From contig NZ_PKEK01000017.1 of assembly GCF_002863225.1 (NCBI RefSeq), positions 1-54,306 of the forward strand: a DNA stretch of 54,306 nt. The letters run 5' to 3'. The position numbers and the translations under genes were made by a program. A model generated the notes under the pieces. That model made no database searches and had not been told where the DNA came from. It was given only the letters and a program-made list of their open reading frames with translations. Shown in pieces: positions 8,051 to 16,975 of the stretch (positions are counted from its first letter, which is position 1; each line of letters opens with the position of its first letter). The DNA comes from Mycobacterium sp. (GTDB taxonomy: Bacteria > Actinomycetota > Actinomycetes > Mycobacteriales > Mycobacteriaceae).

Positions 8051-9181
8051 TCAAGCGCCGACCGCGATGTTGGCCGAGGGGCTCGACGTGAGCACCTCGG
8101 GTCCATCGGGGGTGATCAGCACCGCCTCCCGCCCGAACACCGCGCCCACGCCGGACTGCCAGACGTAGCCGGTGACCGCCAGAACCATGCCCGCCTCGAG
8201 TTGCTCCTCGGCCGCCGTCGCCGGCAGATGCTGCGACACCACCGGCGGGTCGAATCCCAAGCCCAGGCCACGCGCAACAGGCATCGGCGGCAGCTCTTCA
8301 CCGGCGGCTTGATACGCGGCCAGCAGATCGAAAGCCGACGCCCCTGGCTGGCAGGCCTCGAACAGCCTGTTCCACAGTGCATCCCACCGCCGATAGAGGT
8401 CTGACGAGCCCGGGACGTCACCGACCGGCCAGGTGCGGCCCACCTCACCGGCGTAGCCTCCGTCGAGCACTCCGGACGAAAATGCCACCAGGTCACCGGC
8501 GTGCACCAGGCCGTCGGGATTGGCCCGGCGCCATGGGTGGTCGCGCGCGGTCACCCAGGCGGCATCTTGGGTGGCGGGGGTGCTGACCCCGCCGGCCGCC
8601 ATCGCTTCCAACAGCACACCGGCCAACGCCTTTTCGCTGAGACCCGGCCGCAACTCGGCTACTGCGGCGGCCAATCCGAGTTCGGCGACCCGAATGGCCT
8701 CACGCAGTGCGGCCACTTCTTCGGGTGTCTTGATCCGCCGGGCCGCGCGCATGGCCAGCTCGCCGTCGACAAGGTCGGCGTTGGGGAACGCCGACGGAAG
8801 AAGCTGCTCGAATCCCGGCGAAAGCGCATCCGTGCCAACCCTTTTCGCGGCCTCTGCACCCGGGATACGCCGCAGGTTGGCGATGGTGTTCATCGGGTTC
8901 CACGCGATGCCGTACAAGTTCTCGTGCGGGATGTCGTCGGGTACGCCCTCGTCCCATGTGCTGAGCAAGTGGATTGCGCCGGTCTCCCGCACCACGACAC
9001 AGGTCGGACCGAACGGTCTGGTGCCGGCCACCCACAACTGCGGCGCACCGGACACGTAGCGGACATTGGCCTGGCGCCCCAACACCAGCACGTCGAGGTC
9101 GTGCTGTTCCATCTGCGCCAGGGCGCGTTCGCGCCGAGCCGTCCGCAACGCGCGGTCGTCGGCCAGAACCTCAACAGCCAT
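8051..9181 (-). CDS. M24-fold (creatinase/prolidase-like) protein, metal site apparently lost
   Basis: About 376 residues with a creatinase-type N-terminal domain (about 1-140) and a pita-bread C-terminal domain. In active dimetal M24 enzymes the ligands are Asp, Asp, His, Glu, Glu. Here the first strand reads VAFSSGVLDGGYAGEVGRTW, so VDxG has become SSG and the SD pair has become GE. The GHxxG histidine position reads ARGLGLGF, and the TIEP-type glutamate reads AVTGYV. Only the last GRE glutamate seems kept. Creatinase itself needs no metal, so activity of another kind or a structural role is possible. The ATG at 9181 is preferred to the GTG at 9190 because GGAGGA lies at the right distance only for the ATG. 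It follows the intact M24 paralogue by 15 bp. Confidence 0.82.
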   Translation of the reverse strand: MAVEVLADDRALRTARRERALAQMEQHDLDVLVLGRQANVRYVSGAPQLWVAGTRPFGPTCVVVRETGAIHLLSTWDEGVPDDIPHENLYGIAWNPMNTIANLRRIPGAEAAKRVGTDALSPGFEQLLPSAFPNADLVDGELAMRAARRIKTPEEVAALREAIRVAELGLAAAVAELRPGLSEKALAGVLLEAMAAGGVSTPATQDAAWVTARDHPWRRANPDGLVHAGDLVAFSSGVLDGGYAGEVGRTWPVGDVPGSSDLYRRWDALWNRLFEACQPGASAFDLLAAYQAAGEELPPMPVARGLGLGFDPPVVSQHLPATAAEEQLEAGMVLAVTGYVWQSGVGAVFGREAVLITPDGPEVLTSSPSANIAVGA

Positions 9182-9196
9182 CGACGCCACTCCTCC

Positions 9197-10447
9197 TCAT
9201 CGCTGCTCCCCGTACGGGGCATAGGGGTAGTCGGTCAACCGGATATGCCCGTCCTCGGTGATGACGATGATCTCCTCGCTGCGGTAGCCCCCGGTGCCTT
9301 CTTCCCACACCACCGGTTCGAGCACCAGCACCATGCCAGGCTCGAGGACGAAGTTCTCGTCGAACTCTTCACCGAGATCGGTTCCAATCATTGGTGTTTC
9401 GGCAGCGTTGACGCCGATGCTGTGACCCAGGTAGAAGTGCGGCAACCACGGCCGGTTACCGCCGTTGGCGGTGGTCGCCGTCCTTCCCAGGTCCGCGACG
9501 GTGGCCCCGGCGCGGACCACGCCGAGCACGGCATCCATGATTTCCTGCCACTTGAAGTACTGGGCATGCTGCCGGGGTGTCGGCTCGTCGCCGACTACCC
9601 AGGTGCGGCCGAAGTCCGAGCAGTAGCCCTGGTAGGTGATGCTGACGTCGGTCCACAGCACATCACCGGCGGCGAGTTCGCGCTCAGTCGTCAACAGCGG
9701 CAACGCCAGATCACCGTGGGTGGTCCAGACTCCGTCCGCCTTGAACTTGGGCATCACCTGCCAGATCGGCTCCAGCATGCTGGCCATTGCGCCCAATTCG
9801 AATGTGCGGCGGGTGAACTCGGCCGACAAGTCGATCTGCCGAATTCCCGGCGCAAGGCCGGCCTGCACGTCGACCATCGCCGCGTCGGTGATCTTCACCG
9901 CGGTTCGGATGCACGCGATTTCATCTGGGGTCTTGATGAGTTTGGCGGCACCGACGACCTGCGCGGCGTCGGTCGGCTGACCGGACCGGAAGAGCTGAGA
10001 CTGCCCGCGCCGCATCGCACCGGTGAGCTCGTCGACCGCGATACTGGCCGCGGCCGGGATGAGCTCGTGGATCATCCGTGCGAATTTCTCTACGCCCTCG
10101 TCGAATTCGAGATACACCGGACCGTGCAGGTGGTCTGCCGGCAAGCCCGATTCCGACGATGCGCCCTCCCGGAACGGCAGGAACAGGTGCGGATGCGGAT
10201 CGTCGGCCAGCACCACCGCGACCGGTCGTTCGACATACGACAGCCCGGCATCCCCCAATGGCCAACTGACCCCGGTGGCGTACACCACGCTGTTGTTTCC
10301 CAGCAGGATCAACGCGTCCACGCCGCGATCGGCCATCGCCGAACGAAGCCGCGCGCCGGTTTCGCGACGCATCCGCTCGATGTCCGGCGTCGCCGGAATG
10401 TCGGCGACCGACTTGCAGGCGGGCAGGACCGAAGTGGTTGCAGTCAT
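9197..10447 (-). CDS. M24 family metallopeptidase (Xaa-Pro dipeptidase-like), ligands intact
   Basis: Pita-bread-fold hydrolase of 416 residues. The dimetal ligands are all visible: Asp in LWTDVSITYQGYCSD (both aspartates), His in HFYLGHSIGV, Glu in LVLEPVVWEEG and Glu in YRSEEI. The N-terminal 150 residues form the creatinase-type domain (YATGVSWPLGD). The start is set at ATG MTATTS, 8 bp after the amidohydrolase stop; the longer frame would run deep into that gene. It is the upstream partner of a paralogue lacking these ligands. In catabolic clusters such proteins may cleave an amide or C-N/C-C bond rather than a peptide; here the substrate is unknown. Confidence 0.87.
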   Translation of the reverse strand: MTATTSVLPACKSVADIPATPDIERMRRETGARLRSAMADRGVDALILLGNNSVVYATGVSWPLGDAGLSYVERPVAVVLADDPHPHLFLPFREGASSESGLPADHLHGPVYLEFDEGVEKFARMIHELIPAAASIAVDELTGAMRRGQSQLFRSGQPTDAAQVVGAAKLIKTPDEIACIRTAVKITDAAMVDVQAGLAPGIRQIDLSAEFTRRTFELGAMASMLEPIWQVMPKFKADGVWTTHGDLALPLLTTERELAAGDVLWTDVSITYQGYCSDFGRTWVVGDEPTPRQHAQYFKWQEIMDAVLGVVRAGATVADLGRTATTANGGNRPWLPHFYLGHSIGVNAAETPMIGTDLGEEFDENFVLEPGMVLVLEPVVWEEGTGGYRSEEIIVITEDGHIRLTDYPYAPYGEQR

Positions 10448-10455
10448 CGAACGGC

Positions 10456-11628
10456 CTACAACCCCAGGAACTTGGTGACGTTGTCGCTGACGATCTTGAC
10501 GGCGTTGTCCGGTCCGACCGCCTCGACAACCGAGGCCAACGACTTCTCCGAGTAGCCGAAAGTGCTTTCGTTGTGCGGATAGTCGCTGGACCACATCACC
10601 TTGTCGACGCCGATCTGATCGATCAGCTGCAGGCCGAGCGGGTCGACCATGAACGAGGCGCTCATGTGGGTGTCCCAGTAGTAGCGCACGTCGTGCTGCA
10701 GCGGCCGGTTGAACATGTGCTGGTAGGACGCCACCAGATGCTCGGCATCCTGCAAAGCCCAGGGAACCCAGGATATTCCGCCTTCGAACCAGCCGATGCG
10801 CAGGCTGGGGTGATCGTCGAGGATGCCGGTGAACAGGTACTTGGCGAACTGCTCGCGGAACCCGTCGATGTTGATCATCATGCCGACGACGACGCTGTTG
10901 AACTGACAGGGAGTCTTGGGCGGCGTCTCACCGATGTGGTGGGAGATCGGCAACCCGGCGGCTTCGATCTCGTCCCACACCGGTTTCATGGCGGTGCTGC
11001 CGTAGTCGATGACGTTGCCGTCGTCGTCCTTGCCGGGGTTCAGTGGCAGCAGAAATGTCTTGAGCCCCAGGGATTTCAACTCCGCCAACGTTTTCTTGGC
11101 ACCAGCGGGATCCCACCAGTTGATCAGTCCCGCGCCGTAGAAATGACCGCCTGACTGCTCCTGCAGTTCGGCGATGTACTCGTTGTAGATCCGGAAAGCC
11201 AATTCGCGAAGTTGCTTGTCCGGGTAGTGGAACAGCGCCAGAATCGCGTTGGGGAACGCGAGTTCCTTCTCGACGCCGTCCTCACGCAGCTCCTGGATCC
11301 GGGCCGCGATGTTGGTGCTCGCCGCGCCCGGCAGGTCGTCGTACTGCATCAGCACGGCGCTGAAATCACCGGGCAGGAACGACTGCCCCTTACGGCCAAC
11401 CTGGTAGGCACCGTCCTCGTACCAGATCCGCGGCGCCTTTTCTTTGAGCTCGTCGGGGAAGCGGTTGAAGAAGATGTCGTCGGCGATCGAGATGTGGTTG
11501 TCCGCCGAGAAGACCACGGTGCCTTCGGGCAGACCGGTCTGGATTCCGTCGGCATGCCCGTGCCGATTCTTCGGAGCGCCGAAACCCCCGGGCGGATAGA
11601 GCGAAACGGTGCTTGTTTGAGGCGACAT
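10456..11628 (-). CDS. Amidohydrolase family protein (ACMSD-like TIM barrel)
   Basis: About 390 residues of the amidohydrolase_2 type (metal-dependent hydrolases/decarboxylases such as ACMSD and gamma-resorcylate decarboxylase). Visible are the N-terminal SADNHISI strand (equivalent to the DxHxH metal motif, here DNH), HH in ISHHIGETPP, WFEGGISWVPW, and the late SSDYPH with the metal-binding Asp. The N-terminal motif lacks the second His of HxH, as in several mycobacterial relatives. It is the first gene of the minus-strand run ahead of the two M24 proteins, separated from them by 8 bp. The reaction could be hydrolysis or decarboxylation of a ring-derived acid. Confidence 0.85.
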   Translation of the reverse strand: MSPQTSTVSLYPPGGFGAPKNRHGHADGIQTGLPEGTVVFSADNHISIADDIFFNRFPDELKEKAPRIWYEDGAYQVGRKGQSFLPGDFSAVLMQYDDLPGAASTNIAARIQELREDGVEKELAFPNAILALFHYPDKQLRELAFRIYNEYIAELQEQSGGHFYGAGLINWWDPAGAKKTLAELKSLGLKTFLLPLNPGKDDDGNVIDYGSTAMKPVWDEIEAAGLPISHHIGETPPKTPCQFNSVVVGMMINIDGFREQFAKYLFTGILDDHPSLRIGWFEGGISWVPWALQDAEHLVASYQHMFNRPLQHDVRYYWDTHMSASFMVDPLGLQLIDQIGVDKVMWSSDYPHNESTFGYSEKSLASVVEAVGPDNAVKIVSDNVTKFLGL

Positions 11629-11686
11629 CAGTGGCCCTCCAATTGGATTGATGTGTTGGTTGTCCCGGAATGGCTGGCGAGGGTCT

Positions 11687-12931
11687 TCACCAGGTCACCG
11701 GTAGTTCGTAGACGCCGTAGGCGAGCCGGTCGTGCTTGAGCGGAACGTCCTCGATCGGTACGGCGAGTTCGAGGGTGGGGACACGGCGCAGCAGTGTGTG
11801 AAAAACGATCTGCAGTTCGGCGCGAGCGAGCTGCTGCCCGACGCACTGATGCCGGCCGTAGCCGAAGGCGACGTGCTGGCCGGCGCCCGAACGGTGTAGG
11901 TAGAGGCGGTCGGGTTCGCTGAATTCCTTGGCGTCCCAATTGGCCGGCGCGTTGTCGATGATGATGCCGTCGCCGGCCCGGATCGTCTCGCCGGCGATGC
12001 CGATGTCCTCGGCGGCGACACGACGCTGGCCGTTCTGGATGATCGAGAGGTACCGCAGCAGCTCCTCCACCGCATTGGCAATGACTTTCGCGTCGTCGGT
12101 CTCGCGCAGCACCGCCGCCTGGTCGGGGTGCGCCAGCAGCGCCAGGACGCCCAACCCGATCATGTTGGCGGTGGTCTCGTGGCCCGCGATCAAGAGGCCG
12201 GTGCCGAGCTGCGCGGCTTCCTTGACGCTGAGCTCGCCGGCCTTGACGCGCTCGGCCAGATCCGAAACCGCATCTTCGGCAGGGGACTCCATCTTTGCCT
12301 CGACGAGCTGCGCAAGATACTTGTGCAGGCTCATCGCACCTTTCATGGTGTCCTCGGCGGCGGCGTAGCGTGCGAGGCCGACATTGGCATGGTGCTGGAA
12401 CATCTCGGCGTCTTCGTACGGCACGCCCAGCAGCTGGCTGATCACCAACGACGGCACCGGCAGGGCAATCGTGTTGACGATCTCGCCCGGCTTCGGGCCG
12501 GCCAGCAGGGTGTCGATGGAGTCATCGGTGATCTGCTGGATCGCCGGCCGTAGACCTTCAACTCGCTTGAACGTGAACGGTTTTGACAGCATCCGGCGAA
12601 ATCGAGTGTGCTCCTCGGCATCTGAGGTGAAGACCGACCGGGGCCGCTTGTGCACGGTGGACAGCATGCCTTCGTTCCAGTGCGGGAAGCCCGGCCGCCG
12701 GTCGTCGACGCTGACCCGGGAGTCGGAGAACAGCGAGCGCGCCACTTCGTATCCGGTGATGAGCCAGGGCGTGCTGCCGTCCCAGATCTTCACCCTGGAC
12801 AGCGGCCGCGCCTGGGCCAACTCCATCACTTCCGGCGGCGGCGCGAAGGGGCAACCGGCGGCGCGGGCCATCGGGTATTCGGGGCCGTCGGAGGTCGCTG
12901 CAGTGCTGGTGCCGGCGAGTGTGTCGGACAC
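11687..12931 (-). CDS. Cytochrome P450 (CYP105-like)
   Basis: Soluble P450 of 414 residues. The motifs are: N-terminal CPFAPPPEV, substrate/ligand segment RRMLSKPFTFKRV, I-helix AGHETTANM, EELLRY (ExxR) and haem loop AFGYGRHQCVG with the axial Cys. The pattern of RVSVDDRRPGFPHWNEG near residue 75 and GRHQCVGQQLARAEL recalls the CYP105 group. GTG start, with its GAGGAG ribosome site inside the last codons of the ferredoxin gene only 3 bp upstream, so the two proteins are coupled. This is a typical actinobacterial P450-ferredoxin pair, and the ferredoxin is its likely electron donor. Substrate unknown. Confidence 0.93.
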   Translation of the reverse strand: MSDTLAGTSTAATSDGPEYPMARAAGCPFAPPPEVMELAQARPLSRVKIWDGSTPWLITGYEVARSLFSDSRVSVDDRRPGFPHWNEGMLSTVHKRPRSVFTSDAEEHTRFRRMLSKPFTFKRVEGLRPAIQQITDDSIDTLLAGPKPGEIVNTIALPVPSLVISQLLGVPYEDAEMFQHHANVGLARYAAAEDTMKGAMSLHKYLAQLVEAKMESPAEDAVSDLAERVKAGELSVKEAAQLGTGLLIAGHETTANMIGLGVLALLAHPDQAAVLRETDDAKVIANAVEELLRYLSIIQNGQRRVAAEDIGIAGETIRAGDGIIIDNAPANWDAKEFSEPDRLYLHRSGAGQHVAFGYGRHQCVGQQLARAELQIVFHTLLRRVPTLELAVPIEDVPLKHDRLAYGVYELPVTW

Positions 12932-12934
12932 GTC

Positions 12935-13129
12935 TCACTCCTCGAGGTGAATGGCTAGTGCGGGGCAGTTGGCCTCGGCTTTGCGGACGCTGTCGGCCTG
13001 CTCGGCGGGCGGGTTCTCGTCCAGCACGAGAACGACGCCGTCGTCGTCGCGCTGATCGAAGACTTCCGGGGCGTGCATCACACAGTTGCCCGACGATGCG
13101 CATTTATCTTGTTCCACAGAAACTTTCAT
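12935..13129 (-). CDS. Ferredoxin, 3Fe-4S type
   Basis: A 64-residue acidic electron carrier. The cluster cysteines are CASSGNC (C-x5-C) near the N-terminus and C in ANCPALAI near the C-terminus. The fourth ligand of a 4Fe-4S site is missing, giving a 3Fe-4S cluster as in P450-partner ferredoxins of actinobacteria. The start is the ATG with AAGAAG upstream; a TTG one codon earlier is less likely. It sits between a TetR gene (10 bp upstream) and the P450 (3 bp downstream), all on the minus strand, and should shuttle electrons to that P450. Confidence 0.92.
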   Translation of the reverse strand: MKVSVEQDKCASSGNCVMHAPEVFDQRDDDGVVLVLDENPPAEQADSVRKAEANCPALAIHLEE

Positions 13130-13139
13130 CAATTCTTCT

Positions 13140-13793
13140 TCACTCGTGCGGCGTGACGGGCGCCAGCCACAGCCCCACCACTGCGTCGATGAGGCGCGTC
13201 CCGGCGGCCTCCCAGGACGTCCACGGCGCGGATGCGCCCGCGGCCAGCGCCCGTTCGCGGTCGGCGCAGGTGTGCACCAGCAGGTTGCGGGCCATCAGAT
13301 TGCGTTCCACCCGGACGTCGATCGGGAGCTCGGGCAGGCACCGGTTGATTCCGTCGATCACCTGGACCAGGGACTCGGACGTGAGTGCGTCTTTGACGAC
13401 GATGTTGTAGTACGCCGGGTCGGTCATCACCTGCGCAGCGAAGCGAGCGTACCAACTGGGATTGCCCAGCGCCGCCAGATGGTCGGTCAACGGGCGCACC
13501 AGGCAGGCAACCCAGCTGCGGGTGTCGTCCGACCGAAGAGTCGAAGCGACCATGTCTTCCCGCAGCCGTTCGATGGGCTCCCGGTGCCGCTGCTCGATGG
13601 CCCGGACCAGATCGGTCTTGGTGCCGAAGTGATAGCCCACCGCCGCGTTGTTGCCCTGCCCGGCTGCCTCGCTGACCTGACGGTTCGAGACAGCGAAGAC
13701 GCCATGCTCGGCGAACAGCCGCTCGGCTGCGGTCAAGATCGCTTCCTGCGTGGTGCTGGCCCGATCGCTGCGCGCGGCCCTCGCGGTAGTCAC
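13140..13793 (-). CDS. TetR-family transcriptional regulator
   Basis: 217 residues. The N-terminal helix-turn-helix is clear: TQEAILTAAERLFAEHGVFAVSNRQVSEAAGQGNNAAVGYHFGTKTDLVRAI, which ends in the family YHFGTKxxLV pattern. The GTG start has little ribosome-site sequence. A palindrome TAAGTCAA-N4-TTGATTTA lies about 30 bp upstream and is repeated identically ahead of the neighbouring SDR, so both are probably its operators. It heads the ferredoxin-P450 series and most likely represses it together with the SDR. Confidence 0.9.
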   Translation of the reverse strand: MTTARAARSDRASTTQEAILTAAERLFAEHGVFAVSNRQVSEAAGQGNNAAVGYHFGTKTDLVRAIEQRHREPIERLREDMVASTLRSDDTRSWVACLVRPLTDHLAALGNPSWYARFAAQVMTDPAYYNIVVKDALTSESLVQVIDGINRCLPELPIDVRVERNLMARNLLVHTCADRERALAAGASAPWTSWEAAGTRLIDAVVGLWLAPVTPHE

Positions 13794-13821
13794 CCTGGCC
13801 AGTCAACGCGCTGACCTCGAT

Positions 13822-13841
13822 TAAGTCAAGCGATTGATTTA
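13822..13841. promoter_or_regulatory. Operator TAAGTCAA-GCGA-TTGATTTA, copy 1
   Basis: 20-bp inverted repeat with 8-bp arms (one mismatch). It lies 29 bp ahead of the TetR start and overlaps the stop codon of the SDR gene upstream. The same 20 bp, plus a flanking T, occurs at 14683-14703. It is a probable binding site of the adjacent TetR. Confidence 0.75.
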
Positions 13842-14654
13842 ATCGGTCTTCTCGATTCGGCGCCGGACCACTTTTCCGGCCGTCGTCCCACCGTCGACGC
13901 GCATCACCGTGCCGGTCACATACCGGGACCGGTCGCCGGCCAGGTACAGCGCGGCCTCGGCCACGTCTTCAGGAGTCCCCTCCCGCTGCAGCGGCCGATC
14001 GGCACGCATCTGGGCCCGGATTTTCTGCTCGAATATCTCGAGTTCCTCGGGCGACTTGCCGGAATTCGAGGACGCCAGAATCGGCGTGGGTATGCTGCCC
14101 GGCGCGATGGCGTTGACTCGTACGTCGAAGTGCGCCAACTCAATTGCCGACGATTGAGTGAACATGATCACCGCCGCCTTGGAGGCGCGATACGTCATCA
14201 CCCCGCCACCGGCTTGGATACCGCCGATCGACGACAGGTTGATGATCGACCCGCCGCCGCTCTTGGCCATCTCGCGGGCCGCGTCGCGGGTTCCGGCCAT
14301 CACCCCCAGGACGTTGACCGCCATGACCCGCTGGAAGTCGGCCAGGTCGTCATCGAGAAAGCTCCGGTGCATTTTGCTGGAGATCCCGGCGTTGTTGACC
14401 ATCACGTCCAGGCCACCGAACGATTCGACGGCGCCTGCCACCAAGTCGGCTATCTGATCGGTGTCGGAGACGTCGGCAGGCCGGAAGATCACCTCACCGC
14501 CGAGTCTGGTGACGAGGTCTTCTCCGCGGTCACGGTCGACATCCGCGACCACCACCCGAGCCCCCTCCGCCACGAATTTCTCGACGATTCCGGCGCCGAT
14601 GCCCGAGGCGCCACCCGTGACGATCGCAACCTTGCCGAGCAATTCGTTGACCAT
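13839..14654 (-). CDS. Short-chain dehydrogenase/reductase (FabG-like)
   Basis: 271-residue classical SDR: VTGGASGIGAG cofactor loop, acidic VVADVDRD after strand 2 (NAD preference), NNAG motif MVNNAGIS, serine in INLSSIGG, and catalytic Tyr and Lys in YRASKAA. The C-terminus is GTVMRVDGG, followed by a basic tail. The ATG start lacks a ribosome site, so a leaderless transcript is possible. An operator palindrome lies 29 bp upstream, identical to that in front of the neighbouring TetR. It probably oxidises or reduces an intermediate of the P450 pathway encoded next to it. Confidence 0.88.
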   Translation of the reverse strand: MVNELLGKVAIVTGGASGIGAGIVEKFVAEGARVVVADVDRDRGEDLVTRLGGEVIFRPADVSDTDQIADLVAGAVESFGGLDVMVNNAGISSKMHRSFLDDDLADFQRVMAVNVLGVMAGTRDAAREMAKSGGGSIINLSSIGGIQAGGGVMTYRASKAAVIMFTQSSAIELAHFDVRVNAIAPGSIPTPILASSNSGKSPEELEIFEQKIRAQMRADRPLQREGTPEDVAEAALYLAGDRSRYVTGTVMRVDGGTTAGKVVRRRIEKTD

Positions 14655-14683
14655 GCCGTCGAGTTAATCGGCGCGTCGCCGCT

Positions 14684-14703
14684 TAAGTCAAGCGATTGAT
14701 TTA
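14684..14703. promoter_or_regulatory. Operator TAAGTCAA-GCGA-TTGATTTA, copy 2
   Basis: Exact second copy of the 20-bp inverted repeat found at 13822-13841, placed 29 bp upstream of the SDR start. An exact long repeat in two promoter positions beside a TetR gene is strong evidence of a shared operator. Confidence 0.75.
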
Positions 14704-14761
14704 GTGCTATCACCGCAGACTCGCAGCCCGTGATGCTAACTTCGGCTTCGTGAGCGGGTTA

Positions 14762-14790
14762 GTTAACCTCCGATTCTCATGGCGTTCACC
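14762..14790 (+). promoter_or_regulatory. Probable PHO box (RegX3/PhoB-type direct repeats) upstream of pstS
   Basis: Three 7-bp units spaced exactly 11 bp apart: GTTAACC (14762), ATTCTCA (14773) and GTTCACC (14784). GTTCACC in 11-bp direct repeats is the actinobacterial PHO-box unit bound by PhoP/RegX3 regulators. The box ends 96 bp before the pstS start, as expected for phosphate-starvation induction. Confidence 0.6.
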
Positions 14791-14886
14791 GGGAGCCGCC
14801 ACGCTGCCGTATGTCGGGACCACGCCGTACCCGGGCACCTGATCGTGTGAAATGGCCGTCGACCCGACCCGATCGAAGGAAATGAA

Positions 14887-15999
14887 TTGAAACTCAACCA
14901 GTTTGGCGCCGCGGTAGGCGTGCTGGCCGCCGGCGCTATGGTGCTGTCGGGCTGCGGGAGCAACAACGCGCCGAATGAGGGTGGTACCAGCTCCAAAGCA
15001 TCCTCGGCGAACGTGCACTGCGGCGGAAAGCAGACGCTGAAAGCGAGCGGATCGACCGCTCAGGCCAACGCGATGGCGCGTTTCGTCAACGCCTTCGAGC
15101 AGGCGTGCTCGGGCCAGACGCTGAACTACACGGCCAACGGATCAGGTGCCGGAATCAACGAATTCACCGGCAACCAGACCGATTTCGGCGGCTCGGATTC
15201 CCCGCTCAGCGAGGAGGAGCACGCCAAGGCGCAGCAACGCTGCGGTTCGCCGGCCTGGGATCTGCCGGTGGTGTTCGGACCGATCGCGGTGACGTACAAC
15301 GTCACCGGGGTGAGCACGCTGAACCTGGACGGACCGACCGCGGCCAAGATATTCAACGGCACCATCAAGACGTGGAACGACCCGGCGGTCGCGGCTCTCA
15401 ACGCCGGTACCGCCCTGCCTGATCTACCGATCCACGTGGTGTTCCGTAGCGACCAGTCCGGCACGACGGACAACTTCCAGAAGTACCTCGACGCCGCCTC
15501 TGACGGGGCGTGGGGCAAGGGCGCCGGTAAGTCGTTCAACGGCGGCGTCGGCGAGGGCGCCAAGGGTAACGACGGAACCTCAGCGGCCATCAAGAACACG
15601 CCTGGCTCGATCACCTACAACGAGTGGTCGTTCGCCCAGGCGCAGAAACTGAACATCGCCAAGATCGTGACCTCGGCAGGGCCTGAGCCCGTGGCGATCA
15701 GCGCGGACTCGGTCGGAAAGACGATCGCCGGCGCCAAGGTCAAGGGGCAGGGCAACGACCTGATTCTCGATACGCTGTCGTTCTACAAGCCGACGCAAGC
15801 CGGCGCGTACCCGATCGTGTTGGCGACGTATGAAGTTGTGTGCTCCAAGTATTCGGACGGCCAGGTCGGTACTGCGGTCAAGGCCTTCCTGCAGACCACC
15901 ATCGGTGCGGGCCAGACCGGTTTGGCGGACAACGGGTACATCCCGATTCCTGAGTCCTTCAAGTCGAGGCTGTCGACCGCGGTTGACGCCATCGCCTGA
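14887..15999 (+). CDS. pstS3: Phosphate ABC transporter substrate-binding lipoprotein PstS
   Basis: Extracellular phosphate receptor of 370 residues. The N-terminus is a lipoprotein signal (hydrophobic [14 protein letters not shown], lipobox LSGC with lipid-modified Cys about residue 22). The phosphate-binding loops are SGSTAQ near residue 55, GSDSPL and the SGTTDNFQ loop. The start is TTG with GAAGGA 7 bp upstream; the nearby ATG runs into a stop. It is followed by pstC and pstA, and the order pstS-pstC-pstA facing pknD-pstS matches the M. tuberculosis pstS3-pstC2-pstA1 / pknD-pstS2 locus, which is why I use these symbols. A PHO box lies upstream. Confidence 0.93.
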   Translation: MKLNQFGAAVGVLAAGAMVLSGCGSNNAPNEGGTSSKASSANVHCGGKQTLKASGSTAQANAMARFVNAFEQACSGQTLNYTANGSGAGINEFTGNQTDFGGSDSPLSEEEHAKAQQRCGSPAWDLPVVFGPIAVTYNVTGVSTLNLDGPTAAKIFNGTIKTWNDPAVAALNAGTALPDLPIHVVFRSDQSGTTDNFQKYLDAASDGAWGKGAGKSFNGGVGEGAKGNDGTSAAIKNTPGSITYNEWSFAQAQKLNIAKIVTSAGPEPVAISADSVGKTIAGAKVKGQGNDLILDTLSFYKPTQAGAYPIVLATYEVVCSKYSDGQVGTAVKAFLQTTIGAGQTGLADNGYIPIPESFKSRLSTAVDAIA

Positions 16000-16012
16000 C
16001 GTCGGGCGATAA

Positions 16013-16975
16013 GTGTCGAAAGCGCCGGCGCGCAGCGCCAGAAGCGAAAACAAGGCACGGGTCGGCGACCGGCTGTTCAAGTCGGCCGCCGCCCTGGCCA
16101 GTTCGACGATCACCATCTTGATCGGTTTGATCGCCGTCTTCCTTCTGGCGAAAGCCATCCCGGCGCTGCGGGCCAATCATGCGCATTTCTTCACCAGCGC
16201 GCAGTTCACCACCACTGACGGCAACAACCTGGCGTTCGGGATTCGCGACCTCTTCATGGTGACGCTGTTGAGTTCGCTGTGGGCCATGGTGCTGGCGGTG
16301 CCGATCGCGATCGGAATTGCGGTCTTCTTGACCCAGTACGCGCCCGCGCGACTGTCCCGTCCCTTCGCCGCCGTCATCGACTTGCTGGCCGCCGTCCCCT
16401 CGATCGTCTTCGGACTGTGGGGAATCTTCGTGCTGGCACCACAACTCGCACCGGTCGAATCGCTGCTGAACCAGAAGCTGGGCTGGTTCTTCCTGTTCAA
16501 GCCCGGCGATGTGTCCCTGGCCGGTGGCGGCAATATCTTCACCGCCGGTGTGGTGCTGGCGGTGATGGTGTTGCCGATCATCACGTCGGTGACACGGGAG
16601 GTGTTCCGGCAGACGCCGACCAGTCACACCGAAGCGGCGCAGGCGCTCGGCGCGACGAAATGGGAAGTGGTGCGGATGACCGTGCTGCCGTATGGCCGTA
16701 GCGGTGCGGTGGCCGCGTCGATGCTCGGACTTGGCCGCGCACTGGGCGAGACCGTCGCGGTCCTGATCATCTTGCGCGCATCCGCGTCAGCCGGCCATTG
16801 GTCGCTGTTCGACGGTGGTTACACTTTTGCCTCCAAAATTGCTTCTGCGGCAAGTGAATTCAGCGCTCCACTGCCGACTGGCGCCTACATCTCGGCAGGC
16901 TTCGTGCTATTCGTGCTCACCTTCATCGTCAACGCCGCCGCACGCGGGATCGTCGGAAGGGCAGTCAAGGTATGA
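16013..16975 (+). CDS. pstC2: Phosphate ABC transporter permease PstC
   Basis: Integral membrane protein, 320 residues, with about six transmembrane segments. The cytoplasmic coupling loop [25 protein letters not shown] is the EAA motif that contacts the ATPase. Hydrophobic stretches include [17 protein letters not shown] and [15 protein letters not shown]. The GTG start is 13 bp after the pstS stop, and the stop overlaps the pstA start (ATGA). It forms the phosphate channel with PstA. No PstB ATPase gene is in this window, so the ATPase must come from another locus. The symbol is given by synteny with M. tuberculosis. Confidence 0.92.
   Translation: MSKAPARSARSENKARVGDRLFKSAAALASSTITILIGLIAVFLLAKAIPALRANHAHFFTSAQFTTTDGNNLAFGIRDLFMVTLLSSLWAMVLAVPIAIGIAVFLTQYAPARLSRPFAAVIDLLAAVPSIVFGLWGIFVLAPQLAPVESLLNQKLGWFFLFKPGDVSLAGGGNIFTAGVVLAVMVLPIITSVTREVFRQTPTSHTEAAQALGATKWEVVRMTVLPYGRSGAVAASMLGLGRALGETVAVLIILRASASAGHWSLFDGGYTFASKIASAASEFSAPLPTGAYISAGFVLFVLTFIVNAAARGIVGRAVKV

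Noticed and set aside
8501..10555. 684-codon plus-strand frame opposite the M24 genes
   Set aside because: High-GC shadow frame; it spans two well-supported minus-strand genes and their junction and shows no family motifs.
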